Source of the DNA: Terrimonas ferruginea DSM 30193
GTDB lineage: Bacteria; Bacteroidota; Bacteroidia; Chitinophagales; Chitinophagaceae
Direction of reading: 5' to 3'
Length of the DNA: 64,000 bases
Assembly (NCBI RefSeq): GCF_000425585.1
Contig: NZ_KE384398.1
Span: 62,001-126,000, forward strand
Part shown: positions 1-7,417 of the stretch, piece after piece
Numbering within the stretch: position 1 is the first letter of the stretch
How the letters are laid out: every line of letters begins with the position of its first letter
Made by a program: the position numbers and the translations under genes
Notes under the pieces: model-generated
Seen by the model: only the letters and a program-made list of their open reading frames with translations
Databases searched by the model: none
What the model was told of the DNA's origin: nothing

Positions 1-1
1 G

Positions 2-523
2 CAGCAGGTTGCACAACAATTCGGTAAGGTCGATATCCTGTTAGTCAATGCCGGCATTACCCGGTTTTCAACAATAGAAAAAACAGCAGAAAGTGTATTT
101 GATGAAATAATGAATGTCAACTTCAAGGGGGCTTATTTTACCCTGAGCCGGTTTATTCCGCTACTTGGTGAAGGTGCTTCCGTGATCATGCTATCTTCCA
201 CATCGGCAACCATCTCTCCGCAAAGCGCTTCTGTATATGCAGCCAGCAAATCAGCCATCAATGCGACTGTAAAAATCGCCGCACTGGAGCTGGCATCCAG
301 GAAAATACGTGTGAACGCGGTTAGCCCCGGCCCCGTTGCTACGGAAATCATGCATAAAATCGGCCTGGATGAGCACTTGGAAAACCAGTTAATACAAAGT
401 ATTCCTGCCGGAAGAATGGGCAAAGCAGACGAAGTGGCCGGTATGATTCATTATCTCGCAAGTGAGGAGGCATCTTTCGTAACAGGTGCTAACTTCCTGG
501 TAGACGGCGGGCAATCGATATAA
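2..523 (+). CDS. SDR-family oxidoreductase (5' end outside window)
   Basis: This is the C-terminal part of a short-chain dehydrogenase/reductase. The reading frame is open from base 2, so the start lies upstream of the window; the first in-window ATG at 110 is internal. The visible part holds the NAG motif of the fourth strand (VNAGITRF), the catalytic Tyr and Lys in YAASK, a preceding Ser in the SSTSAT stretch, the NAVSPGPV segment after the active site and the usual C-terminal FVTGANFLVDGG. These support an NAD(P)-dependent Rossmann oxidoreductase acting on an alcohol or ketone; the substrate cannot be read from sequence. The cofactor-binding N-terminus is missing only because of the window edge. 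It stops immediately before a broken gene. Confidence 0.9.
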   Translation, partial: QQVAQQFGKVDILLVNAGITRFSTIEKTAESVFDEIMNVNFKGAYFTLSRFIPLLGEGASVIMLSSTSATISPQSASVYAASKSAINATVKIAALELASRKIRVNAVSPGPVATEIMHKIGLDEHLENQLIQSIPAGRMGKADEVAGMIHYLASEEASFVTGANFLVDGGQSI

Positions 524-524
524 C

Positions 525-1203
525 TATACCGGTGACCCGAATGTAAATGCGGGTAATGAAAATACACTTGCTTTATATACACGAAACGACAACCCGGTCA
601 CCGCCTGGATAGATGGCTAGGCATCTTTAGCTATCAGCGCTAACAACCCTTACCGGGCAAGGCACCGAATACCACTTCATCTGTTTTGTTTTTCTTCCTT
701 TAGCAAAATGAAAATGCGCTGCTGCCAGGGCAAACAGCGGATGAAATCAACACATCGCACTTTGAAATAGAGCACAGCATCGATGGTGTTTTTTTTTAGA
801 AAAATCGGACTCATCCATGCGGCTGACAACAGCGGTACGCACTATTACAACTTTACCGACAATGCACCTGCGCAAGGCATAACCATTATCGCCTGAAACA
901 GGTGGACAGCGATGCACGGTGCACTTACAGTCCCATCGCTAAAATCGTAATTGAAAAAAGAAGCAGCAGTATTAACCGTTTTATCCCAATCCGTCAGGTA
1001 ACACCATCACCATAAAACATACCGGTAAACAGCAAAAAATAAAACTTGTCCTGTTTGATCTTGCGGGCAGGCAGGTGATGGCCAAAGAACTGAAAGATCA
1101 AAGCATCTGGCAGGCAAATGTGTCGGGATTAGCAACAGGGACGTATACGATACGGGTTAATGATGGGGCGAAGGAATGGTTTGGGAGGTTTGTGAAGTTG
1201 TGA
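525..1203 (+). pseudogene. Decayed T9SS-secreted protein with C-terminal sorting tail
   Basis: No intact reading frame exists here, but conceptual translation across frame changes gives a recognisable protein end. Pieces read YTGDPNVNAGNENTLALYTR, then HFEIEHSIDGVFF followed by a stop in a T-run, then KIGLIHAADNSGTHYYNFTD, then after another shift NHYRLKQVDSDARCTYSPI, then FYPNPSGNTITIKHTG and finally GTYTIRVNDGAKEW up to the stop at 1201. HFEIE-type beta-sandwich repeats followed by a YPNP-starting domain are the standard C-terminus of Bacteroidota proteins exported by type IX secretion (Por_Secre_tail). At least three frameshifts or stops show it is dead. The 5' part of the parent gene is absent: the remnant abuts the SDR stop. 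Confidence 0.75.
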
Positions 1204-1217
1204 GTAGGTGTCCATTA

Positions 1218-1263
1218 CCAATAACAAAGCCCTTCAACGGAAGTTGGAGGGCTTTGTTATTGG
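1218..1263 (+). terminator. Long perfect-type hairpin after the pseudogene
   Basis: Two 21-base arms (1218-1238 and 1243-1263) pair around a 4-base GGAA loop with a single G-U pair. The hairpin begins 15 bases after the pseudogene stop. It lacks a long T-run outside the stem, so it may be a terminator or just a stable intergenic stem-loop. Its AGCCCT/AGGGCT core resembles the terminators after the tRNA-Pro copies. Confidence 0.55.
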
Positions 1264-1350
1264 CACCTATTCGAGCTACTATATATGCTTTTGAATTGTT
1301 AACTTCAACCCTCTTAAATGACCTTTCACAAACGAACAATTCAAATAACT

Positions 1351-1770
1351 ATGATCATGAATTTTAGAGGATCATTTTGCGATCCATTTAAACGGGACAC
1401 AATAGAACTTCGAGATATACAAAAGGATAAAATCATTGAACAATTTGAAAATATCCCCTGGACCGATTTATTGGGGAAAATGGAATTGGCCAAAGAAAGT
1501 GAAATTTTTTATTCCCCATCCCTTGAAATAGAGAACAAAGACAACAAACATGGACTTTCAATTTCAGCAGTTGGCCACCCAAACAAATATGAATTCTACA
1601 TTTTCTACAAGCGACCCAAAAAAATAAAAACATTTTTCGGTCTAAAGGAAAAAATTAATGAAAACTATACGTCGGACAAAACCGGACAGACTAAACAAGA
1701 TGTAATTGACTGTTTAGATGCTTTACTACGTAATGACACGGAATATTTGGCCAACAAAATTGGACAATAA
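1351..1770 (+). CDS. Hypothetical protein, 139 aa
   Basis: I do not recognise this family. The open frame begins at 1318, but ATG codons at 1351 and 1357 are better starts because the upstream residues are poor and the ATG-rich stretch MIMNFRGSFC lies there. The product is soluble and polar with no signal peptide or membrane segment, an alternating sheet region (SISAVGHPNKYEFYIFYKR) and a C-terminal helix (QDVIDCLDALLRN). Codon and base use is visibly AT-rich compared with the dnaA-side genes, as for the other genes of this block, which suggests acquisition. Small cargo or immunity-like genes look like this, but nothing here proves such a role. Confidence 0.6.
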   Translation: MIMNFRGSFCDPFKRDTIELRDIQKDKIIEQFENIPWTDLLGKMELAKESEIFYSPSLEIENKDNKHGLSISAVGHPNKYEFYIFYKRPKKIKTFFGLKEKINENYTSDKTGQTKQDVIDCLDALLRNDTEYLANKIGQ

Positions 1771-1962
1771 ATATACGTAAACACGGCGTGTACCACTAGC
1801 GTTTACAAATCCAGGGTTTAGTTCGATCAAGCGAAATGCTATCATGGCGAAAAAAGCAATCCTCACCCTTAGAGTAGATAAATGGCTGGGACAATACCTT
1901 CTCAACTATAATATTACTTTTCATACTGCAAGACAATCAATTGACTTCAAAATTTCAAAAAA
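1771..1962. other. Gene-free spacer with imperfect inverted repeat
   Basis: No gene fits. The segment just after the previous stop contains GTAAAC and GTTTAC arms around a TACCACTAG centre. I found no integron-type attC consensus or clear promoter. Confidence 0.3.
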
Positions 1963-2334
1963 ATGATAAGGCAAATCCAGATAGTTGTTATTGCGATAAT
2001 TTTCATTCTTACATCTTGCGCAACTTCAATGACTCCTATGCAGGTAAATAATACGTTGCCAACATTGACAAAGTCAAAATATATTTCACAAGCACAAGCA
2101 GACGAGGGTGTGAAAAACGGCAATTGCAAATATTTAACAAAAAATAGAACCTATACTGCTCCGATGGGATTATCGACAAAAGAAGATTTAAGATATGGAG
2201 CAAAAGGAATTGATGAATGGGTCAAACTCGATGGAGGTAATGCCTATATATTAAAAAACTACAAGTGGGTTACAGTTGACCAGTATGGCAGCACTCAGCT
2301 CACAATTGACTTTGATACATTATTATGTGAGTGA
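1963..2334 (+). CDS. Small putative lipoprotein, 123 aa
   Basis: The N-terminus is a hydrophobic signal (residues 3-16) ending in a lipobox LTSC with the lipidated Cys at residue 19, so the product should be exported and membrane anchored. The mature part is short and polar, with one further Cys near residue 50 and a penultimate Cys at the C-terminus, which could form a disulfide. No domain is recognised. It sits alone among other AT-rich short genes, all on the plus strand but separated by 190-230 base gaps, so it is probably not in an operon. The function is unknown; the lipoprotein call rests on the signal sequence. Confidence 0.65.
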   Translation: MIRQIQIVVIAIIFILTSCATSMTPMQVNNTLPTLTKSKYISQAQADEGVKNGNCKYLTKNRTYTAPMGLSTKEDLRYGAKGIDEWVKLDGGNAYILKNYKWVTVDQYGSTQLTIDFDTLLCE

Positions 2335-2559
2335 TTTCAAATTAAAAAACAACAACTATGACATTAAATTATTAGGTATTATTCAATTGAGATCAAGTGT
2401 AGACAATATCGAATAACCTTTCCCATACTTGACAATCGTATCCGATAGCAACACTAGTGGCGCTTTACGCACTACCGATACATATTTCGCTCGTAACTGT
2501 AAATCCTCTTTTGGTCCATTAGCAACCTGGAATTTATAAAAGTCCTAAGTAATAATGAT

Positions 2560-3537
2560 ATGAATTTTTCTAAAATACTGTCAGTTCTAATTATTGGTTT
2601 CAGCCTGATTTCTTGTCTGGAAAAAAAAGAAAAGAAAAGCGAACCGAATGTCACCAGAGTTATTGACGTAGAAAATACCCAAAAAGAAATACCTGTTTGG
2701 AGCAACACAATTCCAGATTTTGAACTTGTAAAAGGAACAGAATCCTACAACGATGGGATGGTAAAAAATGTTTCAAAACCGACAATTACCGTTTATTCAC
2801 CCAAAGGGAAAAATACGGGTGTTGCAATTATAGTTTATCCAGGTGGTGGCTATAACAAACTTGCTATTAATCTCGAAGGTTCTGAAATCTGTAAGTGGTT
2901 AGCTTCTATTGGTGTTACCGGAATACTTTTGAAATATAGAGTTCCTGCATCCGGACCGCATGCGGACGACAGTTGTAAGTGCGAAAAAGACCCGATAAAA
3001 CCGTTAGCCTTACAAGATGCGCAAAGAAGTTTAGGACTTATTCGGGCCAGAGCAAAAGAATGGAATATTGATCCAAATAAAATCGGCGTCATGGGATTTT
3101 CTGCAGGCGGGCACTTAGTAGCTGATTTGAGTACAAACTATCGGAAAAGAGTTTATGAATTAACGGATGATTTTGACAAAGTGACTTGTAAACCAAATTT
3201 CGGAATTGTTTTTTATCCCGGGCATATGACCTTTCACACTACGAAACCCTATGAACTAAACCCAACAATTCCTGTAGATAAAGAAACGCCGCCCACATTC
3301 ATTTTACAAGCTGGAAACGACAATATTGATAATATTAAAAACTCTCTTGTTTATTATATAGCACTGCAAAAAGCAGGCGTTCATGCAGAATACCATGTGT
3401 ATGCTGAGGGAGGTCATGCTTTCGGATTAAATGAATCTGCACAAAAAATTCCAAACTGGGAAAAATTACCAATTGCAGATTGGGAGGCTTTAGTTGAAAG
3501 GTGGCTAAGAACGATAAAAATGACTTCTGATGAGTAA
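2560..3537 (+). CDS. Alpha/beta-hydrolase lipoprotein (BD-FAE/acetylxylan-esterase-like)
   Basis: A secreted esterase-like hydrolase of 325 residues. Residues 1-19 form a lipoprotein signal with lipobox LISC (Cys19). The body shows the HGG-equivalent oxyanion strand YPGGGYNKLA (about 93-102), the nucleophile elbow GFSAGG with Ser181, a candidate acid Asp254 in LQAGNDN and the catalytic His286 in EGGHAFGL. This layout fits the BD-FAE/xylanase-esterase branch of alpha/beta hydrolases, which deacetylate or de-feruloylate plant polysaccharides; the actual substrate is inferred, not seen. A Cys-rich insert HADDSCKCEK follows strand 4. The gene is AT-rich like its neighbours, stands alone, and has no glycan-uptake genes beside it. 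Confidence 0.85.
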   Translation: MNFSKILSVLIIGFSLISCLEKKEKKSEPNVTRVIDVENTQKEIPVWSNTIPDFELVKGTESYNDGMVKNVSKPTITVYSPKGKNTGVAIIVYPGGGYNKLAINLEGSEICKWLASIGVTGILLKYRVPASGPHADDSCKCEKDPIKPLALQDAQRSLGLIRARAKEWNIDPNKIGVMGFSAGGHLVADLSTNYRKRVYELTDDFDKVTCKPNFGIVFYPGHMTFHTTKPYELNPTIPVDKETPPTFILQAGNDNIDNIKNSLVYYIALQKAGVHAEYHVYAEGGHAFGLNESAQKIPNWEKLPIADWEALVERWLRTIKMTSDE

Positions 3538-4452
3538 GAATGTGGAAGGTAAGAGTTGATCTGACAACTGGGAGTAAATTTAAGTAACCACATTTATCCA
3601 ATAACTCTATCCAATGGCGGCAAGGAGCCGCTTTAGAAATCAGCCGTCGTAAAGCCATTCCTAAAAATCTTGTCACTCCTGAAATTGAGGAAGCTATTGT
3701 TAAGATGGCTTTCGGGTTCCCGGCTTATGGGCGTCCCGGGCTTGTAGTGAACTGCGTAAGAACGGTATCGACCAAAACATGCAGTCTTTCGCGTAGGCTG
3801 AAATGCTGGTTGGGTTATACAGGTTGAATCTCTTTCGCTATGTGAATTGCAACTTCAGTAAGCAACATCTCCCCTGCTATCAAATAACACGCAAACCTCG
3901 CCGGGGGGGATTTTTCCCCTTTTTATACCACGCCAGATGACAGTATATATAAATGGCCGAACATTGGTTTGGTTATATGAAACGACACTTGATCGTAATC
4001 ATGAAACCTGTGAAAATAGTTTCGAAAAAAGCGAGCTATTTGAATAAAATAAAACTTTTATTACTTTCATCGTTAACAAACCTTATCTGAATATGACATC
4101 TTCCACCAACATCTGCAAATATTTCGTACAGCGGCAATTCCATAATCCTGAGAATCATTCCTACTCTCCGGTCTGAGAACAAGCTTTTGCAAAGACCATC
4201 GCCTTATAGACTATTTCTGAAGAGTATGATTGAACATGTGAGTACCAATGGTTGGTATACGCCGTTATGGTAGTTGGAGAGTAACAGATAAAGGTTTTAA
4301 ACGGGTTTTACTGGGTTATTTCTTAATGTTCTACTCTCAGATATATAAATGTGCTTAAATAAAACACAGTTATAATTATTTGCATTGCGTGCATCTAAAA
4401 TTGCCGTAATGTTTGACGAACCCTTCGATTCAAAAACATGACAATATAGAAA
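3538..4452. other. Gene-poor 0.9 kb stretch
   Basis: Apart from the transposase remnant this stretch holds no supportable gene. Around 3903-3925 a run of G followed by TTTTT, CCCC and TTTTT could form a weak terminator-like hairpin. The remainder (3930-4440) is AT-rich with many stops in all frames. Confidence 0.4.
3630..3812 (+). pseudogene. Transposase fragment (IS481/rve-type N-terminal region)
   Basis: Conceptual translation gives ALEISRRKAIPKNLVTPEIE and then EAIVKMAFGFPAYGRPGL, followed after a frameshift by SELRKNGI, then a stop. A spacer, a PEIE/EEVE helix, an xAYGQxRASNELRKxGI segment in the same order is the start of IS481-like integrase-core transposases found in Bacteroidota. Only about 60 residues remain, with at least one frameshift and no DDE catalytic core, so it cannot be active. 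It marks an old insertion between the esterase gene and the ATPase operon. Confidence 0.55.
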
Positions 4453-5838
4453 ATGAAAATAAATTCATTCAAAGCAGGAAAAGTTCATGGATACTTGAAC
4501 TATGACATTGATTTCTTTCCAGATCTTACTTTCTTAATTGGGATTAATGGCTCTGGAAAAACTAGTGCCCTTAAATTGATATTAGGCTTAATTTCTCCTT
4601 CATATCATTACCTGAATCAAATTGATTATACTTTTGCAGAGCTAATTTGTTCCAGTAAAGACAATGAAAAAGACATTGTAATTAGAGCGGAACAAAGCAT
4701 CGATCAAGACGTATTTACTTTGCGTTTAAAATCGCATGCTGGTGATTTCGAACCGGTAGTGTTTCCAAGATTTGTTAGACCAGAAGATGAAAACTATGAT
4801 ATTGAAGAGATTTCCTTGCGAGAGCAGTCTCTTAAAGAACTGTTTGATTTAAGTGAGTTAACAAAAATAATTAGAGAGATCGCAACGCCAAAATTTCTAG
4901 GCCTAGATAGAAAAATCTACGAAGGGAAAGCTATTGACAGGCGATTTAAACATAGAAGAATGTATGGTTATCCTAAGAAAAGAAAGTATTACGAAGGGTC
5001 GCCTGGGGCGTCTGCTATTGATAGCAGTTTAGAAGATGTCCAGTTTCTCATTTTCGAATACTTCAGAATTATAGCTTATCAACAACCTAAAATAAGTGAG
5101 GAGTTTAAAAGAAAAATCTTCCAACTTTCTTTCAACTTTATTGATGATTACAATTTAGAACAAATTCCTGAAACCGATAGTGTGATAGCAGATAAAAAAG
5201 AGAAGGTTTTAAAGGCCATTAAAAATCTAGATATAGCATACCTCGACTACAATGTTAATAGTTTCTTTCAACAGATGCAAAGAATTGTTGAGCAAAACAA
5301 TGAGTATAAAGAAAAAAATGAAACGACTAAAGGTATTTCAGATGATCAATTTAAGGTGTTACGGAAATGGTTTAACAATAGCTCCCAATTAAGAAGAATT
5401 GATGAAATAATAAACTTTAGTCAAACTTATCAAGAAAAAATTGCAGAGTTACGAGCTCCAATTAAACGACTTGAAAACATAACTTCAAACTTTTTAAAAG
5501 AGGGAAAAAAACAAATTCAAATTGCTGAAGATGGTGAGATTAAAGTAAAACTAAGTAATGGAAAACTTGCTAGCGTGTTTGAACTTTCTTCCGGAGAAAA
5601 ACAAATAATCATAATGATCGCACATTTGATATTTGAGGAGGACCAAAAACCATCCGGAGTATTTATCATTGATGAACCTGAACTTTCGTTACATATTGCT
5701 TGGCAAGAAATTTTTGTAAACTCTATAACTGAAGCCAGCCCCAAAACACAGTTTATTTTGGCGACTCATTCTCCCTCCATTATTTCAAAAGTCAAGAGAG
5801 AACAATATTGTCAAGATCTCAATAAACTCAATTATTAA
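4453..5838 (+). CDS. ABC-type AAA ATPase, PARIS AriA-like defence sensor
   Basis: A 461-residue ATPase of the ABC/SMC-like AAA_15/AAA_21 group. The Walker A GINGSGKT is at 30-37, followed by a long charged, mostly helical insertion (about 45-370). The C-terminal lobe carries the ABC signature FELSSGEKQ (about 377-384), Walker B FIIDEPELSLH (404-414) and the H-loop ATHSP (437-441). This split head with a helical arm is typical of OLD, PARIS AriA and related anti-phage ATPases, not of transporters: there are no membrane partners. The next gene starts 6 bases after its stop and encodes a DUF4435/TOPRIM protein, exactly the AriA-AriB arrangement. In PARIS the ATPase forms the scaffold that holds the effector until a phage anti-restriction protein is sensed; that role here is inferred. 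Strongly AT-rich, unlike nearby dnaA. Confidence 0.85.
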   Translation: MKINSFKAGKVHGYLNYDIDFFPDLTFLIGINGSGKTSALKLILGLISPSYHYLNQIDYTFAELICSSKDNEKDIVIRAEQSIDQDVFTLRLKSHAGDFEPVVFPRFVRPEDENYDIEEISLREQSLKELFDLSELTKIIREIATPKFLGLDRKIYEGKAIDRRFKHRRMYGYPKKRKYYEGSPGASAIDSSLEDVQFLIFEYFRIIAYQQPKISEEFKRKIFQLSFNFIDDYNLEQIPETDSVIADKKEKVLKAIKNLDIAYLDYNVNSFFQQMQRIVEQNNEYKEKNETTKGISDDQFKVLRKWFNNSSQLRRIDEIINFSQTYQEKIAELRAPIKRLENITSNFLKEGKKQIQIAEDGEIKVKLSNGKLASVFELSSGEKQIIIMIAHLIFEEDQKPSGVFIIDEPELSLHIAWQEIFVNSITEASPKTQFILATHSPSIISKVKREQYCQDLNKLNY

Positions 5839-5844
5839 ACCACT

Positions 5845-6696
5845 ATGATAGAACTAAGTGAAGAAGCCAAAAGATTAACATCAACCTTTCTCGCTTACCG
5901 AAATGACATTGACATTTTTACAGAAGACGAGGAAAAGGATAAAGAATTTTATAAAGTCTTATTTAAACGATTAGTCAAAAACGATATCATTATAAACGAC
6001 ATAACCCCTTTAGGAAATAAAGATGCTGTTTTAAGGAGATGCCATAATGAGCCCGAAAATGGAAGAAAAAAAATTTTTATTGTAGACGGAGACGTTTCGA
6101 TAATTCATGGAAATGGCATCCCGGTTATGAAAAACTTATTTGTTTTAAATGCTTATTGCATTGAGAATTTCTTATTTGATAGAGATACAATGATTCATTT
6201 CATTTATCTAAACTGCGCGACAAAACCCAGAGAAGTAATAGAAAAAGAAGTTGATTTTGAAAACTGGCTTGAACAGTATTCAGAGTTCTTTATAGAGCTT
6301 TTTATTCATTTTTCGTTAGCAGATTACTTCGGGAAATATTACACACTGTACAATGCCAATAAATACCATATAGCAACAAAAGAAACATTTACTTTCTGTC
6401 CAGATTTGGTATCGCAGGATATTGAGAGTATTAAGTCTTCAATTTTGGAAACGACAAGTGAATCCGATTATCTGACAAAGTATACTGAACTTAAACAGAA
6501 ATGGGCTACAAGCCTAAACAGTTTATTTACCATTGTATCTGGAAAAGACTATTTAATCCCTATTCTTCTGATTAAAACACAGTGCTTTAAAAAATCTAAC
6601 GCTCTGCCCTCTTTGGAAGAATTAAAATTAAGTCTCATCCAGTTTAGCAATTTAGATAGATTGCAAGAACTCAAAAGTAGAATTGAGGCTTTGTAA
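5845..6696 (+). CDS. DUF4435/TOPRIM-like protein, PARIS AriB-like effector
   Basis: A 283-residue protein with a TOPRIM-type layout of the DUF4435 family. A first strand ends in an acidic cluster (DIFTEDEEKD, candidate catalytic Glu27), a second segment contains PLGNKDAVLRR (about 55-65), and the third strand IFIVDGDV gives a DxD pair at Asp81 and Asp83. These are the metal-binding positions of TOPRIM nucleases. The segment NAYCIENFLFD, about 120-130, is also typical of DUF4435. The C-terminal half is helical. It is translationally linked to the upstream ATPase (6-base gap). In PARIS the DUF4435 subunit is the toxic nuclease that cleaves host tRNA after release; assigning that activity here is inference from architecture. 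Other TOPRIM partners (OLD, Gabija) fit less well because those are single-chain or helicase-linked. Confidence 0.8.
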   Translation: MIELSEEAKRLTSTFLAYRNDIDIFTEDEEKDKEFYKVLFKRLVKNDIIINDITPLGNKDAVLRRCHNEPENGRKKIFIVDGDVSIIHGNGIPVMKNLFVLNAYCIENFLFDRDTMIHFIYLNCATKPREVIEKEVDFENWLEQYSEFFIELFIHFSLADYFGKYYTLYNANKYHIATKETFTFCPDLVSQDIESIKSSILETTSESDYLTKYTELKQKWATSLNSLFTIVSGKDYLIPILLIKTQCFKKSNALPSLEELKLSLIQFSNLDRLQELKSRIEAL

Positions 6697-6843
6697 ATTC
6701 GTTTATTAGCATGTAATATTGATATTATCAATAACGGAGTCGGCATCGATAGCGCTCAACATTTATACGCCTTCTGCACTTCGGTGACCTTTTTCCAAAA
6801 AACCGAATCTTTCAAAACTGGAAAATCGGATAACTATTCATAA

Positions 6844-6984
6844 CTACTTCCCCGCAACAAACCCAAAAAACAAAAAAGCCCTCCAACAATGTTGAAGGGC
6901 TCTCTCAAGTCGGGAAGACATCCCGACACTTCGGGATCGAACCTGCGACCCCCTGGGTCCCCGTCTCGGCGAGGCTACTTCCCG
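6844..6984 (-). pseudogene. Degenerate tRNA-Pro copy with its terminator (att-like remnant)
   Basis: Bases 6911-6984 begin and end with the same 7-base acceptor arms as the intact tRNA-Pro (CGGGAAG/CTTCCCG on the plus strand) and keep the CGAACCTGCGACCCCCTGG block, but the anticodon and D arms are lost. The T-arm is replaced by a perfect ATCCCGA-CACT-TCGGGAT hairpin (6920-6937). The duplicated tRNA terminator lies at 6872-6901. Immediately left, 6844-6854 repeats the tRNA 5' end (CTACTTCC). This is a non-functional duplicate lying on the 3' side of the real tRNA, as expected from integration at a tRNA. Confidence 0.65.
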
Positions 6985-7029
6985 GTAAACTTCTTTTAAC
7001 AGTTTTAGGCAACATCTCCCCAAAAAACC

Positions 7030-7059
7030 AAAAAAGCCCTCCAACAATGTTGAAGGGCT
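7030..7059 (-). terminator. Terminator downstream of tRNA-Pro
   Basis: On the minus strand this reads AGCCCTTCAACA-TT-GTTGGAGGGCT followed by six T, a strong Rho-independent terminator 8 bases after the tRNA. The same hairpin is repeated at 6872-6901 after the degenerate copy. Confidence 0.85.
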
Positions 7060-7067
7060 TTCCTAAG

Positions 7068-7141
7068 TCGGGAAGACAGGATTCGAACCTGCGACCCCCT
7101 GGTCCCAAACCAGGTGCGCTACCGGCCTGCGCTACTTCCCG
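7068..7141 (-). tRNA. tRNA-Pro(UGG)
   Basis: The minus-strand sequence folds into a standard cloverleaf: acceptor CGGGAAG/CTTCCCG with discriminator A, D-arm GCGCAGGCCGGTAGCGC, anticodon stem CCTGG/CCAGG with loop TTTGGGA (anticodon TGG), and a T-arm containing GGTTCGAATCC. No 3' CCA is encoded. The first acceptor pair C-G is the hallmark of bacterial tRNA-Pro. Its 3' end faces the accessory block with the PARIS-like operon. Confidence 0.95.
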
Positions 7142-7197
7142 ATTGCCTATGCAAGGCTAAAACAAAATTACCAAATCAGCAAAAGGTAATTAAGAGC

Positions 7198-7285
7198 GGT
7201 GAGGGCGGGATTCGAACCCGCGGTACAGTTTAACCCGTACGGCAGTTTAGCAAACTACTGATTTCAGCCACTCATCCACCTCACC
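7198..7285 (-). tRNA. tRNA-Ser(GCU)
   Basis: The minus-strand sequence is a class II tRNA: acceptor GGTGAGG/CCTCACC with discriminator G, anticodon stem GTAGT/ACTGC with loop TTGCTAA (anticodon GCT), a long variable arm (GTACGGGTTAAACTGTAC) and T-loop GGTTCGAATCC. The long variable arm and G discriminator fix it as serine. It lies 56 bases upstream of tRNA-Pro on the same strand and may be cotranscribed with it. Confidence 0.95.
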
Positions 7286-7340
7286 GGTTCTTCCCTCTTT
7301 CGAAGGGGTGGCAAAAATAAAGATTACCATTTACATAACC

Positions 7341-7397
7341 CAAAAAAAGAAGTCCCAAATGTCAAAAAACTACTGGTTTTCAGACATCCGGGACTTC
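7341..7397 (-). terminator. Terminator of dnaA
   Basis: Two 15-base arms, 7349-7363 and 7383-7397, pair with two mismatches. On the minus strand the stem is followed by seven T (complement of 7342-7348). It lies about 20 bases past the dnaA stop. Confidence 0.75.
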
Positions 7398-7417
7398 CCT
7401 GCCGGCTTACCATGCAT

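Noticed and set aside
1771-1962. Integron-type gene cassettes (attC sites) between the small genes at 1351-2560
   Set aside because: Short inverted repeats exist, but neither the RYYYAAC nor the GTTRRRY core is found, and the spacers do not resemble one another enough.
4453-6696. Gabija, Septu or OLD identity for the AAA/TOPRIM pair
   Set aside because: Gabija pairs a fused ATPase-TOPRIM with a helicase, Septu pairs an ATPase with an HNH nuclease, and class 1 OLD is a single chain; none fits a separate DUF4435 partner.
6844-7108. Two 67-residue minus-strand frames across the tRNA-Pro copies
   Set aside because: They overlap a functional tRNA, a tRNA remnant and terminators and translate only the repeated DNA.
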